From JAYZDK01 sp964604165 (GTDB lineage: Bacteria; Myxococcota_A; UBA796; CAJQPC01), in the NCBI GenBank assembly GCA_964604165.1, contig CAZRYF010000002.1:1-64000 (forward strand): DNA of 64,000 nucleotides. Direction: 5' to 3'. The notes under the pieces were generated by a model, which had not been told where the DNA came from, did no database searches, and was given only the letters and a program-made list of their open reading frames with translations. Made by a program: the position numbers and the translations under genes. How positions within the stretch are numbered: the first letter of the stretch is position 1; each line of letters opens with the position of its first letter. Positions 33,823-43,424 of the stretch are shown piece after piece.

Positions 33823-36770
33823 AATTCGCAGGCCTCGGTCTTGTTTCGCTCGCGAATCTCATCTTCCAATACCGGGTAACCCCACCTGTCTTCCTGGAGG
33901 CTCGCCACGTTGAAGTTCCCGCGAACCACCAGGTAGGAAGCGGACTCAAACCCGGCCAGGAAGATCTGGAAGTCTCCTGACACCTTGCCGTCCACCTCCA
34001 CCTTCGAGGTGTTGTCCAGGCGCACCCAAGAGTGGTGCCGCTCAATCCAGTTGTCCAACCCCGCAGTGGCCAGATCGATGGGCCGCCATTCGTTGCCCTC
34101 CACCTTGAACTCGAAGTCGTCCTTGTCCATGAGGCCGAAGTCGTAGAGCTCATGCTGCTGCGCATCCGCTGAAGCGACCTCACTGCTCACAGCGGCTGCG
34201 TACTGTGCATCGCTAGGACTGGTCGCATCGACGCCCACGTAGGAGAAATCATTGTTCAGAACATCAAACTCCTCGGCTCCGAATTTCGCGATTCCGTAGC
34301 CGGACAGCCACTCTCGAGGCAAGCTCCAGAACTCGTTCTCATCCGAGGGGTTGGTCTGGTAGGACCCAGCGTTGAGGTAGTAAATGGTCTGACCATCTTC
34401 ATCCGCAGACCACTGCTCCAACGCAGAGGCAGCATCCACTTCGTAGGGAATTGGCTGGCCCGACGTGTCGTCCGCCTCCTCGATGTTGTCCCAACCGCTC
34501 TTGCAGTCCGGGTCCAGAATGTCCGCCAAACCATCCCCGTCGTTGTCCACGCCATCGTTGCACTGTGCGGTGGTCAAAGTGCCGGACTCGGACACACCGA
34601 GCGTACAGTCAGGATCCTTGTTGTCCTCCCAGCCATCCTGGTCATTGTCCACGCCGTCGGTGCACTGGTCCACATCAAACTCCGTGGTACCCGAGGCCGT
34701 AGAACAGGCCACGACGTCCTCGGCGTCCACGAGGGAGTCCTCGTCGCCATCGTTGTTCAGGCCGTCATTGCAGGCCGTCTCTGTAAAGCCACGCTCATGG
34801 GCCACGATGCCGTTCTGGCAGTCCGGGTCCTCGTCATCCAGCCAACCGTCACCATCGTTGTCCAGACCATCGGCACAGTTGTCCAGGCTGGCTTCTACAA
34901 GGTCCATGCTTGAGAGACACTCGGGATCGTCGGCATTTACGACGCCGTCCAGGTCTTCATCATCCAAGTTGCTGCACTCGGTATCCACACCACCCGACTC
35001 GGATTCCCCCATGAGACAGCCTGAATCTTCCAGGTCCGTCCAGCCATCTCCATCGTTGTCGAGACCGTCCCCACAGTCTGCACCAAGGGTCGCTTCCGTC
35101 GCATTCCAGGCGGTACCACATTCCGGATCCTCTGCATCGGTCAGGCCATCGGAATCGTTGTCCTGGCCATCGTTGCAAGCAAAGGTGCGGAACCCCTCTT
35201 CCGAGTTGCCAAAGGCGCAGTCCGGATCGGCGTCGTCCGAGTAACCATCGCCATCGTTGTCCACGCCATCCTGGCAGCTTCCGCTGGCGAGGCGGTGCTC
35301 CACGTTGTCCAAGGCAGACTTGCAGTCCCGGTCGTCCACATCGATCTTGCCGTCGAGTTGGCCGTCTTCGTCCACGTTGTCCTCCCCGTCATTGCACAGG
35401 AACAAACCGCCAAAGGCACCATCTTCCGAGCCCCCAAAGAGGCAGTCGGGATCCTCGGTATCGATCCACCCGTCCTCGTCGTTGTCCTCCTCGTCGGCAC
35501 AAGTGCTGTCCGTGGCTTCTTCGCTGGCATCAGCACCGGTCAGGCAGTCCACGTCCTCCCAATCTGCGAACCCATCCCCATCGTTGTCCAGACCATCGTT
35601 GCAGGCGGTGGTTCCGAGCCCTCCTTCTGCATCGTAGATGGCACAGTCGGGATCGTCGTCGTCCACCCAGCCGTCTCCATCATTGTCGTAGTCATCGTTG
35701 CAGCGGTACTTGCCGTTGGGTCCATCCTCCGTGTTGTCCCGAGCGTTCGCACATGCGGTGTCATCAGCGTCGATGTCCCCGTCTCCATCGTTGTCGATGC
35801 CATCTGAACAAGCAAAGAGCGAGTTGTACTCCCCGTCCTCGGCATGACCCGGTTCCGCGCAGTCGGGGTCCGCATCGTTGGCCCAACCATCTCCATCATT
35901 GTCGAGCGCTTCGCCATCATCATCCAGATCCGCACAGGTTGGATCCAGGGTCTGTTCTGCATCTGCATGGGCGTGGGGGCAGTCGTCATCAAGACCATCC
36001 GCCAGCCCATCGCCATCATCATCAAACCCGTTGTTGCACTGGGCGCTGGAGAACCCAATCTCCCAACTACCGTAGAGGCAATCCGGATCTTCCTGATCCA
36101 CCCATCCATCTCCGTCGTCATCCTGACCGGAGTAGCAGGTCTGGCCTTCTTGAATGCAGACACTCGGATGAAAGTCCGGGTCGACCACAAAGGCAAATCG
36201 AAAATCATAGCCATCGCCAAGATCCTGGTGGACCGTCACCTGGAGGTCCCCCTCGGCCGTCAAAATTGCCTCCGTGCGCCATGGATTGTTCAGGCTGCCC
36301 TGGCTGACCACGTACACATCGCTGTCCAGCCAGGAAAAGTAGGACGGCTCCGCGTCCTCCCAAGCCTCGGGGCATTCCCCCGCGAGCTCCGCGTCGGCAG
36401 TGCAGTTGAGCACCTTGGTCGGCGAGTCGTCCTTGCCGCCAAGCTTCAGGAAACCGAGCTCTCCCAGCCCCCTGTTGCAGTCCACGTCGTCTTCGTCGGT
36501 GCCCCCTCCCGAGCTACCCTCATCATTGTCGTTGTCCACGCCATCGCTGCAGGCGTGCAGGTCTGCTGCCGTGGGGTACGGCCCTTGGCAGTCAGGGTCG
36601 TCGCTGTCCGTCTTTCCATCCCCATCGTTGTCCCGGCCGTCATTGCAGGAACGCCGCACCTCGTCCAGGGTGGCGGACGATCCAGACGCAAGCCAAGCGT
36701 GGTAGCTCGCCTTGGTCAGCGTCGCGTCCTGGGGGGTACAGGAGATCAGAAGAGAGAGAATCAATCCCAT
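33819..36770 (-). CDS. lipoprotein with 18 Asp-rich CNDGxDNDGDG repeats
   Basis: ATG 36770 starts a short signal with lipobox LISC (MGLILSLLISC); a GTG three codons earlier is possible. Of 983 residues, about 20-780 are 18 tandem repeats of roughly 40 residues built on CxDGxDNDGDGxxDxxDPDC, with EF-hand-loop-like Asp spacing and two Cys per repeat, so calcium binding and intra-repeat disulfides are likely. The repeats tend to alternate in two forms. The last 200 residues form a unique non-repetitive domain rich in aromatic and acidic residues, with no family I recognise. It is probably an outer-membrane-anchored surface protein, transcribed from the promoter at 36817-36846. Confidence 0.85.
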   Translation of the reverse strand: MGLILSLLISCTPQDATLTKASYHAWLASGSSATLDEVRRSCNDGRDNDGDGKTDSDDPDCQGPYPTAADLHACSDGVDNDNDEGSSGGGTDEDDVDCNRGLGELGFLKLGGKDDSPTKVLNCTADAELAGECPEAWEDAEPSYFSWLDSDVYVVSQGSLNNPWRTEAILTAEGDLQVTVHQDLGDGYDFRFAFVVDPDFHPSVCIQEGQTCYSGQDDDGDGWVDQEDPDCLYGSWEIGFSSAQCNNGFDDDGDGLADGLDDDCPHAHADAEQTLDPTCADLDDDGEALDNDGDGWANDADPDCAEPGHAEDGEYNSLFACSDGIDNDGDGDIDADDTACANARDNTEDGPNGKYRCNDDYDNDGDGWVDDDDPDCAIYDAEGGLGTTACNDGLDNDGDGFADWEDVDCLTGADASEEATDSTCADEEDNDEDGWIDTEDPDCLFGGSEDGAFGGLFLCNDGEDNVDEDGQLDGKIDVDDRDCKSALDNVEHRLASGSCQDGVDNDGDGYSDDADPDCAFGNSEEGFRTFACNDGQDNDSDGLTDAEDPECGTAWNATEATLGADCGDGLDNDGDGWTDLEDSGCLMGESESGGVDTECSNLDDEDLDGVVNADDPECLSSMDLVEASLDNCADGLDNDGDGWLDDEDPDCQNGIVAHERGFTETACNDGLNNDGDEDSLVDAEDVVACSTASGTTEFDVDQCTDGVDNDQDGWEDNKDPDCTLGVSESGTLTTAQCNDGVDNDGDGLADILDPDCKSGWDNIEEADDTSGQPIPYEVDAASALEQWSADEDGQTIYYLNAGSYQTNPSDENEFWSLPREWLSGYGIAKFGAEEFDVLNNDFSYVGVDATSPSDAQYAAAVSSEVASADAQQHELYDFGLMDKDDFEFKVEGNEWRPIDLATAGLDNWIERHHSWVRLDNTSKVEVDGKVSGDFQIFLAGFESASYLVVRGNFNVASLQEDRWGYPVLEDEIRERNKTEACEF

Positions 36771-36816
36771 GGGACACACCTTCAGACAGCCCGCGAGTTA
36801 AATCTGCGAGTTGAAC

Positions 36817-36846
36817 CCTATAAACGGGGGCAACAGGGGGGGTCAA
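36817..36846 (-). promoter_or_regulatory. sigma-70-like promoter
   Basis: On the minus strand TTGACC (36841-36846 on the plus strand as GGTCAA) is followed by an 18-base spacer and TATAGG (36817-36822 as CCTATA). It lies about 47 bases upstream of the repeat-lipoprotein ATG at 36770 and just after the stop of the preceding gene at 36859. The -35 is good and the -10 partial. Confidence 0.5.
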
Positions 36847-36858
36847 GCGAGGGAGGTG

Positions 36859-39207
36859 TCAAGTTCCCGAGGGCTTGGAGTACAGCAAGGTGCCATTCTG
36901 GCTCTGAAAGATCAATTCGTCCGTACCATCTCCATTCACGTCGCCGATCATCGCTGCAGAACCGATGGGCTGTCGCGTGTGCCAAGAGAGGGCCGGCGCC
37001 ACACCCGCGCCCACCGATCGCCAAGCGCGAATGGAACCGGAGTCCGGATCCGAGGCAATGACGTCCAGCCGATCATCTCCATCGATATCAGCCAAAGAGA
37101 GAAGGCCCGGCCCTGCGCCCAAAGAGACGGATTCACCCCACCCGGTCAAAGTGATCCCTTCGGAATCTCGCACCACAAGCTCATCAAACCCGTCTCGATC
37201 CAGATCTCCAACGACAAGGCTGCACTCGCCCTCACAGGTCACCGGCACAGGGCCGGAACCATCCGGATCCCAGATGCCCAGGTCTCCGACCTCCATGCCG
37301 AGATTCGTGGAGGAGACCTCCACCATGGATTGACCGAACGGGCCTTGAGACCAGGTCTTTACCCAGCCATCCTCTGACACGGTCGCGACGATGCTGCCGT
37401 CCGCCATGCTTCTGCAAGCAACATGATCTGCGTCGATCTCACTCGTTGAGCGCACCCAATGATTGCCCCCCAACGTGCCCGCCAACTCCCATAGGTACCG
37501 GACGCCATCCTGCATCAACACAAATGCTGTATAGGAACTGCCACTTTGGACAAAACAATAGTCCAAGTCCACAAAATCAGCGAAACGACTCGAATCAAGG
37601 GTGTCCAAGTTGATCTCACCTCCGCTTTTCAAGCGCAACTCGACGTCGTCTGTACCCGCCACGCCGGTGAATCGATAGTGCTTGAACCAAGCCTCCCCAT
37701 CGACAGACCGCACCACCACAGCATCAGCCCAAAGGTCTGCGTTCTCGTTGTGAACGACCACTCCCCCCAGGGAGTCGATGGCGAAGGAATTCATGTCGTG
37801 CTCCATGACCTGCCAATCTCCCACCTCGCTCCAGCTGCCCGGATACGTGCGCAGTCCCAGATTGGCCAGGGTCACGTCGGCCACCCCATCCCCGTTGCGA
37901 TCTCCCACAGCAATGGGACCAAAGGCAGGGAGGGTCGCCAATGCCCGGTTTCGGAAGGTCTTGTCCTCGGTGTCGGAAGTCACGGATCGAAGCACGGGTT
38001 CTCCCGCATCGTTTCGTTCCACAAGGACAATGTCCAACACCCCGTCCCCGGAGATGTCCGCCAAGTGGTGGTAAAACGCGTTGAAGTCCATGTTGTAGAC
38101 GGTGGGGGTGCCCATCAAGGTGTAGAAGAGCAGCTCCCTCGCGCCGTTCTCGGTGGGAGGGCCAAAAGCAAAGAGGTCATCCACCCCATCCCCGCTGACA
38201 TCGCCGGTTGGCCCCAGGTAGCCACCCGAGGGCATCGTGACTCCCAAATCTCTCCCCGTGGGCGACCAGGGGAGATCTTCATTCATTGGATCGTGCCCGT
38301 AACGCACAATCGTTCCCGGAAAGAGCACAGCGATCTCGCCCTGACCATTGCCCGAGAATTGTCCAAAAGTCACGGACAGGGGTTCGCTTCCAAAAACAAG
38401 GGGGTCCACAGCATCAAAGCCCCAGACCCCATCCCCTTGAAGCACCTGCATGCCACCGCCACCAGAAGATGCGTAGGCAATGGCGAGATCCGTCGTTCCA
38501 TCAAAGTCCACATCCCCCATGACCACATCGGCCACGGTACCCCCCTCCACGCTGAACCCACCTGCCCAAGCGTGGCCCGAGTCCCCCCGTCCGCGCAGGA
38601 GCACAACCTCCTCCTCCGTCCAAACTGCCAGATCCGAGCGTCCATCCATGTCGATGTCTCCCAGGTCCAGCCCGATCACATCCGAACCCAGCTCCGCCAC
38701 CACCATGGGAGGTGAGCCGGAGACATCCGGCTGCCAGAGCACCTGTCCGCCCACGGCAAGCGCGAGACCATCGACACCCCACCCCATGCACCGATCCGAC
38801 GGAGTCTCGGAGGCGTGTCCTGGAAGCAAAGCGAAGTCGATGGGACTTCGCTGAAGAATCCAGCCCTCCCCGGTGGCTTCTCCCGACTGCAAAGTGACCA
38901 CTTCGGATTGGCCGCTGCTGAAAGCGACTGAGCCCACTCCGAGCGAATCAGTCTCCGCGTTGAATTCCACGGCCCCAATCCCCACCCCTTCCGCGGTTCC
39001 TTTCACCTCTGGCCCGGGCACAATGGCTCCGTGACTGTTGATGGAACCAACCACCACCTGAAAGCTTCCCAACCCCACGCCGGAACCGATACGAACCCCC
39101 ACCACCTCGGTGTCCTCAATCGGGAACGTAAGAACCTCAGGATCCGACACGGGCTCACAACTGGAACCCAAAAGGAAGAGTACACCCAAATGAATTCCCG
39201 CCAGCAT
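36859..39207 (-). CDS. large FG-GAP/VCBS-repeat lipoprotein
   Basis: ATG 39207 is preceded by GGAGG and begins a lipoprotein signal (MLAGIHLGVLFLLGSSC). The 782-residue protein has repeated FG-GAP cores such as GDIDMDGRSDLAVW, GDVDFDGTTDLAIAY, GDRNGDGVADVTLAN and GDVNGDGTDELIF, arranged as probably two beta-propellers, one at about residues 110-330 and another ending at the C-terminus. It is likely a surface calcium-dependent adhesion or scaffold protein. It lies downstream of another lipoprotein gene on the same strand with a 64-base gap. Confidence 0.85.
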   Translation of the reverse strand: MLAGIHLGVLFLLGSSCEPVSDPEVLTFPIEDTEVVGVRIGSGVGLGSFQVVVGSINSHGAIVPGPEVKGTAEGVGIGAVEFNAETDSLGVGSVAFSSGQSEVVTLQSGEATGEGWILQRSPIDFALLPGHASETPSDRCMGWGVDGLALAVGGQVLWQPDVSGSPPMVVAELGSDVIGLDLGDIDMDGRSDLAVWTEEEVVLLRGRGDSGHAWAGGFSVEGGTVADVVMGDVDFDGTTDLAIAYASSGGGGMQVLQGDGVWGFDAVDPLVFGSEPLSVTFGQFSGNGQGEIAVLFPGTIVRYGHDPMNEDLPWSPTGRDLGVTMPSGGYLGPTGDVSGDGVDDLFAFGPPTENGARELLFYTLMGTPTVYNMDFNAFYHHLADISGDGVLDIVLVERNDAGEPVLRSVTSDTEDKTFRNRALATLPAFGPIAVGDRNGDGVADVTLANLGLRTYPGSWSEVGDWQVMEHDMNSFAIDSLGGVVVHNENADLWADAVVVRSVDGEAWFKHYRFTGVAGTDDVELRLKSGGEINLDTLDSSRFADFVDLDYCFVQSGSSYTAFVLMQDGVRYLWELAGTLGGNHWVRSTSEIDADHVACRSMADGSIVATVSEDGWVKTWSQGPFGQSMVEVSSTNLGMEVGDLGIWDPDGSGPVPVTCEGECSLVVGDLDRDGFDELVVRDSEGITLTGWGESVSLGAGPGLLSLADIDGDDRLDVIASDPDSGSIRAWRSVGAGVAPALSWHTRQPIGSAAMIGDVNGDGTDELIFQSQNGTLLYSKPSGT

Positions 39208-39271
39208 CCAAACCTCCGCGCTGTGTGTGGATGAGGTCGTCAGTGTAGCAGCGCCGGTACGCTCCTGGGGA

Positions 39272-40165
39272 CTACCAGGATGCAGCCACCTGGACCATCG
39301 CACCTTCGGGCAGCGAAACCGCCACTTCCGAGCTGCTTCCGGCACCGACCAGCACAACACCCTTGGAGGCGGAAACCACCACGAGCTGGTCCTCCACGGG
39401 CTCATAGGCGCAGGCCACCACATCCGAGAGCGGTTCGCCGGGAATACGAACCGGCGCAACGACCCCATCGAACAGGTCAGAAACCGCGTACATGGCCCCC
39501 GCTGCGGAGCAGGAGTGGGGTGCGCCTCCAGGCCCGGGAAACAAGTGCGCCGTCCGGGTCTCTTCCGTGTCGTACTGAGCGTACAGGGAGGTCGTCCGAG
39601 GGGATTCCAGGTCGCTGAAGTCGACACTCCACACATGTCCAGACACGGTCCAGTCCACCAGGAGAATCTCATCTTCACCGCCCCGGCCAAGCACCAGGAT
39701 CTGTGAAAAGTCCTCCGGCTCAAGAAATGGGACTGCAAGGCCTACCCCAAGCCTCTCCACCGTGGTCTCCCCCCCGTTGGCAAAAAGAAGAAACACCTTC
39801 CCTTCTTGTTGCAAAAGCTGCTTCGGGGCACCTGAGTCCAGATTGAAGCTGCCAGCATCTCCTCCCACAGATGTGTATTGGCGCAGCAAATCCTGCTGGG
39901 CCACAATTAGCTGCTTGCTCACCGGGTTGTAGGCGACGGCCTGGGCCGCCGTCTCCGGTTCCAAGTCCAGATCCAGGGTGGGCTCCAGGTTCTCATCCAA
40001 GACCAGGGCAGACTGACCACCCTCCTGTTCCAACACCAGGACCAGCCCGGAGAACGCCACACCTCCATCCTCGCATGCCCCGAGATCTTCGCAGGTGGTC
40101 TCGATGGTGCCGTCGTCCAAGACGTGGCAACCTACAAGCAAAATTGGGAGAATCAGAAAGTGCAT
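39272..40165 (-). CDS. lipoprotein, possible beta-propeller, unknown function
   Basis: A 297-residue protein with lipoprotein signal MHFLILPILLVGC. The mature part starts with a Cys-containing acidic segment (TTCEDLGACEDGG) and then repeats short strands with turn motifs such as AVAYNPVSKQLIVAQQ and YEPVEDQLVVVSASKG, which look like WD/YVTN-like propeller blades. I do not recognise the family. It sits between a subtilase and the FG-GAP lipoprotein, all leftward with short gaps, so the three may form an operon. Confidence 0.65.
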   Translation of the reverse strand: MHFLILPILLVGCHVLDDGTIETTCEDLGACEDGGVAFSGLVLVLEQEGGQSALVLDENLEPTLDLDLEPETAAQAVAYNPVSKQLIVAQQDLLRQYTSVGGDAGSFNLDSGAPKQLLQQEGKVFLLFANGGETTVERLGVGLAVPFLEPEDFSQILVLGRGGEDEILLVDWTVSGHVWSVDFSDLESPRTTSLYAQYDTEETRTAHLFPGPGGAPHSCSAAGAMYAVSDLFDGVVAPVRIPGEPLSDVVACAYEPVEDQLVVVSASKGVVLVGAGSSSEVAVSLPEGAMVQVAASW

Positions 40166-40186
40166 TCAATCCTCAAGATGGGGATG

Positions 40187-41716
40187 CTATCGCATCCACC
40201 GCGGCATGGCTTCCCTGCGCCTGGTCCAAAGGAGCCATGGCAGCCAGACTCCAAACCACCCGGTTGACATGCCCCGCCATGCACAGCCTGCTTCCCCCGT
40301 GAACGCCGACGGCGGCCCCAAAACCAGACGTCCCGCACCAAAGGCAGGATCTTTCGCCTCCCACAGGTCCCCCTCGGTCCTTGCGATCCGCTGAAGTGCG
40401 TCCCCGGCCCCAAAAGGAGAGAGGCCCGGATCTCGACTCATCCACAGGGCCACCGCTCCAACCACCATGGGTGCCGCCGCCGAGGTGCCGAAGAATCCAT
40501 CCGAGCCATACACAGAGGTGCTGACACCGTCTGGTGCCACCAGGTCCGGTTTGGCGACCCCCGACGACGTGGGCCCCTGGGATGAAAACGACTCCACCGG
40601 ATTCCAAAGATACCCGTCAGCCCTGGCCGCCCCGACCGCAAGCACCCGGGGATGGGAACCGGGTTCAGGCACGGAACCCCCGGCCATGGATCGGAAGAGT
40701 CGACCCCGGGTGCTGACGATATCCATACGCACAGGTTCCACCCCGTGGCTTCGCCGAATCTTCAGCCAGTACCAGTCAGAGTCAGCGCGAACGGCATCCA
40801 ACCGCTCCACGGGACTGCAGGACTTTGCCTCCAGATCCTGCCTTCTCTCAGCGGCGCCCACCCGGTTTCCCGCACGGTTCAGCAGCACCAGGTCCAGGTC
40901 ATTTCGACCGCAGTCATCATCATCGTCCCACTGCATTGTCAGGGCGCGCCCCTCCCCCGCCGGCAGGTCCACGGGAAGACTCTCCGTGCCCCACGGGAAC
41001 TCATGGTACCCGTCTCCATCTGTGTCGAGGAAGGTGTCTTGGTAGTGACCCGTGGCGTAGTTGCCTGCCGACGTCACCAGGAGGATCCCCGCCTCCACCA
41101 GCTCCCCCACGGCTGCTGCCACATCGCCATCGCCGTAGAATGAGTCGTTGAAGAAGGACATGGAGAGCGACACCACATCCACTTCCTCTCGCACCGCCCA
41201 AGCCACCGCGTTTTCAAAGGTGGTCAGCCCGTTGACCCTCACCAGGTGCAGATCCACCTCCGGCGCAAGATCCCGGATCACCTCTGCGCAGGCCATTCCA
41301 TGCACGCCCACCTCGAAAGAGAACCGAGGCCGCAACGTGTCCATGGGTTCGGCGCACGCGGCGTGGGAGTAGCAGTCATGGGTTTCCACGTCTCCAAGCT
41401 CTGCTTCAGAGATCTCCACACCAAACCACTTCACATCAAAGACGGCCGCCTTGACCCCCTGCCCTTTGAATCCAGCCGAGTGCCACCGCTCCACCCCCAG
41501 GACATCCCCCGCGGCAAAGGGGGCATAGTCACCCACGATCTCGTCGGTTACGGGCACGGGCTCCATCCTCCAGGGAAGATCCGCCGGGGGAGAGGAGAGG
41601 AGGGACCCGCGATGCGAAGAGATCAAAGCGCCTTTCACGTCGGGCCGATCCACACGTACGAGGTCCTGGGCCAACACTTCATGGGCCAACGACGCCCCCA
41701 TTGCGAAACACCACAT
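40187..41716 (-). CDS. subtilisin-like (S8) protease with MYXO-CTERM-like anchor
   Basis: A 509-residue protein with a short hydrophobic N-terminus. The triad is visible as Asp in AAVFDVKWFG, His in GVHGMACAEV and Ser in GTSAAAPMV, with the oxyanion Asn in TSAGNY. Two Cys-containing stretches and a DxDGDG loop (DTDGDGYHE) suggest disulfides and calcium. The last 35 residues are GCAWRG, then a hydrophobic span ending LPWLLW, then RRREAMPR: the Cys / helix / Arg tail of exosortase- or MYXO-CTERM-type sorting signals. The only in-frame start is ATG 41716, directly after GGAGG, which is unusually close. Confidence 0.85.
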   Translation of the reverse strand: MWCFAMGASLAHEVLAQDLVRVDRPDVKGALISSHRGSLLSSPPADLPWRMEPVPVTDEIVGDYAPFAAGDVLGVERWHSAGFKGQGVKAAVFDVKWFGVEISEAELGDVETHDCYSHAACAEPMDTLRPRFSFEVGVHGMACAEVIRDLAPEVDLHLVRVNGLTTFENAVAWAVREEVDVVSLSMSFFNDSFYGDGDVAAAVGELVEAGILLVTSAGNYATGHYQDTFLDTDGDGYHEFPWGTESLPVDLPAGEGRALTMQWDDDDDCGRNDLDLVLLNRAGNRVGAAERRQDLEAKSCSPVERLDAVRADSDWYWLKIRRSHGVEPVRMDIVSTRGRLFRSMAGGSVPEPGSHPRVLAVGAARADGYLWNPVESFSSQGPTSSGVAKPDLVAPDGVSTSVYGSDGFFGTSAAAPMVVGAVALWMSRDPGLSPFGAGDALQRIARTEGDLWEAKDPAFGAGRLVLGPPSAFTGEAGCAWRGMSTGWFGVWLPWLLWTRRREAMPRWMR

Positions 41717-41743
41717 CCCTCCACTCTACGATAGGCACGCTCC

Positions 41744-42478
41744 ATGGCCTCCGAGAACTGGCACCTGCGCCTCTTTCACGAAGGCTTCGCGTCCATTCGT
41801 GTGGAGCGCCAAAGGCGGTGGCTGAGATTCGATTCCATCACCCGGGACCCCACAGGGATCCACTTGCCCACGGGCGCCCCAGACGCCCCCATCCATGGCC
41901 TGGTGCAGACCATCCAATCGGATGACCGCCCCACCGTGGCGGCCCCCCCCCTGGATCTTCAGGCACTGGAACACCACGGAACCATCGATGGACACATGCT
42001 TCCAGCCGAGTTCTCCGGGGTGTCCATCGACTTCATGGAGTCAACTCCAGCCCCCAAAGAGACGGTCCTGCCAAGCCCCCGCCAGATCGCCAGAAGACTG
42101 CGCTCCGACCGCTCCTGGAGACCGATTCCACGGGTGATTGAGCTCTCCTTTCAAGAGGGCGGACGCCTGGTTCACCTGGGCTGCGGCCTTCACGCGGATA
42201 CCCCGCAAGACTGGCTGGAAGAAGCCGTGAGGCGCTTCAAGGGCGCCGACTGGCTCATTCTGGGTATCCACCACGGACACGCCGATGCCGTCCTTGCCCA
42301 CACCCATCGCTTTGAAGCAAAGGAAGTGTTGGTTTCAGATCTGGTCAACGATGCCCGCAAGCAGATCGGGCTTCCCACCGAGTGGCTCACCCCAACGGTG
42401 GACCGACTCCAGGACCAGGGAATCGCCGCGCATCCATTCCCGCCGCAATCCAGCATGCGGTTCGAGACACTCGATTAG
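41744..42478 (+). CDS. conserved-looking cytoplasmic protein, unknown; possible degenerate metallo-beta-lactamase fold
   Basis: A 244-residue protein without signal or membrane segment. It starts at ATG 41744, 27 bases from the divergent subtilase. The middle (TIDGHMLPAEFSGVSIDF) and the C-terminal half (DWLILGIHHGHADAVL, then AKEVLVSDLVNDARKQIGLP) alternate strands and helices and recall the later part of RomA/UPF0173-like metallo-beta-lactamases. The HxHxDH metal motif is absent, so either the resemblance is false or the protein is not a metal enzyme. I cannot assign a function. Confidence 0.6.
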   Translation: MASENWHLRLFHEGFASIRVERQRRWLRFDSITRDPTGIHLPTGAPDAPIHGLVQTIQSDDRPTVAAPPLDLQALEHHGTIDGHMLPAEFSGVSIDFMESTPAPKETVLPSPRQIARRLRSDRSWRPIPRVIELSFQEGGRLVHLGCGLHADTPQDWLEEAVRRFKGADWLILGIHHGHADAVLAHTHRFEAKEVLVSDLVNDARKQIGLPTEWLTPTVDRLQDQGIAAHPFPPQSSMRFETLD

Positions 42479-42488
42479 CGACAGCTCT

Positions 42489-43292
42489 TCAGGGCGTGGG
42501 CAGGCGCACCATGAACCGGGTACCAGAGCGGGTGGAATAGACCCGCATGTCCCCGCCGACCTCCACCACCCGGGCTCGAATCCTCCGCAACGCCAAGACA
42601 GAAAGATCATCCGTCGGCATTTCCGAGAAAATCTCGTCCGTGTCTACAACCGCCCGAATGGTCCCCGAGTCCTCGACGCCAATCCAGAGACCCGCCTGGC
42701 CCTGCCCAACCGTGACATGAACTCCGGTTCCACCACCGCTGCGTTCAATGATGCCCAGGGCTTCCTCCAGGAGCTGATCCACCAGGTCGCGGACAAGCGT
42801 GCCATCACCCTCCACCCGGCTCTCCTGGATGTCCAGGACCATGCTGATGCCGCGACGTCGAAAGGACTCCCGCGCTGCATCAATGGCGCTCATGGCTGCG
42901 ACCCGGGCATCTGCTCCCTCGCCGACCCCCGGCAAGGTAAAGGTCTCCTCCTGTGGAGCAGGGACAGTCTTGTCGTCGGACTCCAACAGCCCAATGAGCA
43001 GGGCGCCCCGGCGAACCAGCAAAGGACGATGGTCAGGGAGGCCCCCTGCCGGCGTGGCTGCATCCACGTACATGGCGAGCTGCCCCCCCGGAAGCATGTC
43101 GAGAATGAGCTGAGGGTCGCACTCTCGCACGCGCCGTACCGGAAGCACTCGGCTCTGGCCGGTCCCGTCGTGGACCGCCACATAGCGCACGCCATCCTCG
43201 ATCTGAGGCAGCACGTCTTCCACGCGCTCGATGCCCCAGACCTCGATCACGGAGGCCAGGTCCAGCTGTCCTGCGGTGGTGTTTGCCATCAT
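42489..43292 (-). CDS. GHKL/HATPase-like protein without a phosphoacceptor domain
   Basis: This 267-residue protein has an N-terminal region of about 110 residues that looks like a small alpha/beta input domain, then a short linker and a C-terminal histidine-kinase ATPase-like domain: an N-box-like helix in VRDLVDQLLEEALGIIERSG, a G1-like LWIGVEDSG and a final FMVRLP strand. The H-box is missing, as is a clear G2 loop, so it may bind ATP weakly or act as an anti-sigma-like or regulator protein. It is divergent from the SPFH gene and convergent with the previous gene (10-base gap). Confidence 0.55.
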   Translation of the reverse strand: MMANTTAGQLDLASVIEVWGIERVEDVLPQIEDGVRYVAVHDGTGQSRVLPVRRVRECDPQLILDMLPGGQLAMYVDAATPAGGLPDHRPLLVRRGALLIGLLESDDKTVPAPQEETFTLPGVGEGADARVAAMSAIDAARESFRRRGISMVLDIQESRVEGDGTLVRDLVDQLLEEALGIIERSGGGTGVHVTVGQGQAGLWIGVEDSGTIRAVVDTDEIFSEMPTDDLSVLALRRIRARVVEVGGDMRVYSTRSGTRFMVRLPTP

Positions 43293-43424
43293 ATCGACGC
43301 GAATCTAGCCTGCTCCCAACACTCGCGCGAGTCCAGGCGCCTCTTTCCCTCGGACCCATTCGTGAATAGGTTTATGAAATCCGGCGCATTGCTCGTCGGC
43401 CATTGCCAGTGAAGGGGAGTGAAT

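Noticed and set aside
34465..37061. Several long plus-strand open frames opposite the 18-repeat lipoprotein
   Set aside because: Ser/Pro-rich or Val/Ile-rich low-complexity translations that mirror the Asp repeats in the other strand; no independent start signals.
41744..42478. Metallo-beta-lactamase enzyme
   Set aside because: No HxHxDH motif is present; only the later part of the fold is suggested, so it is listed as unknown.
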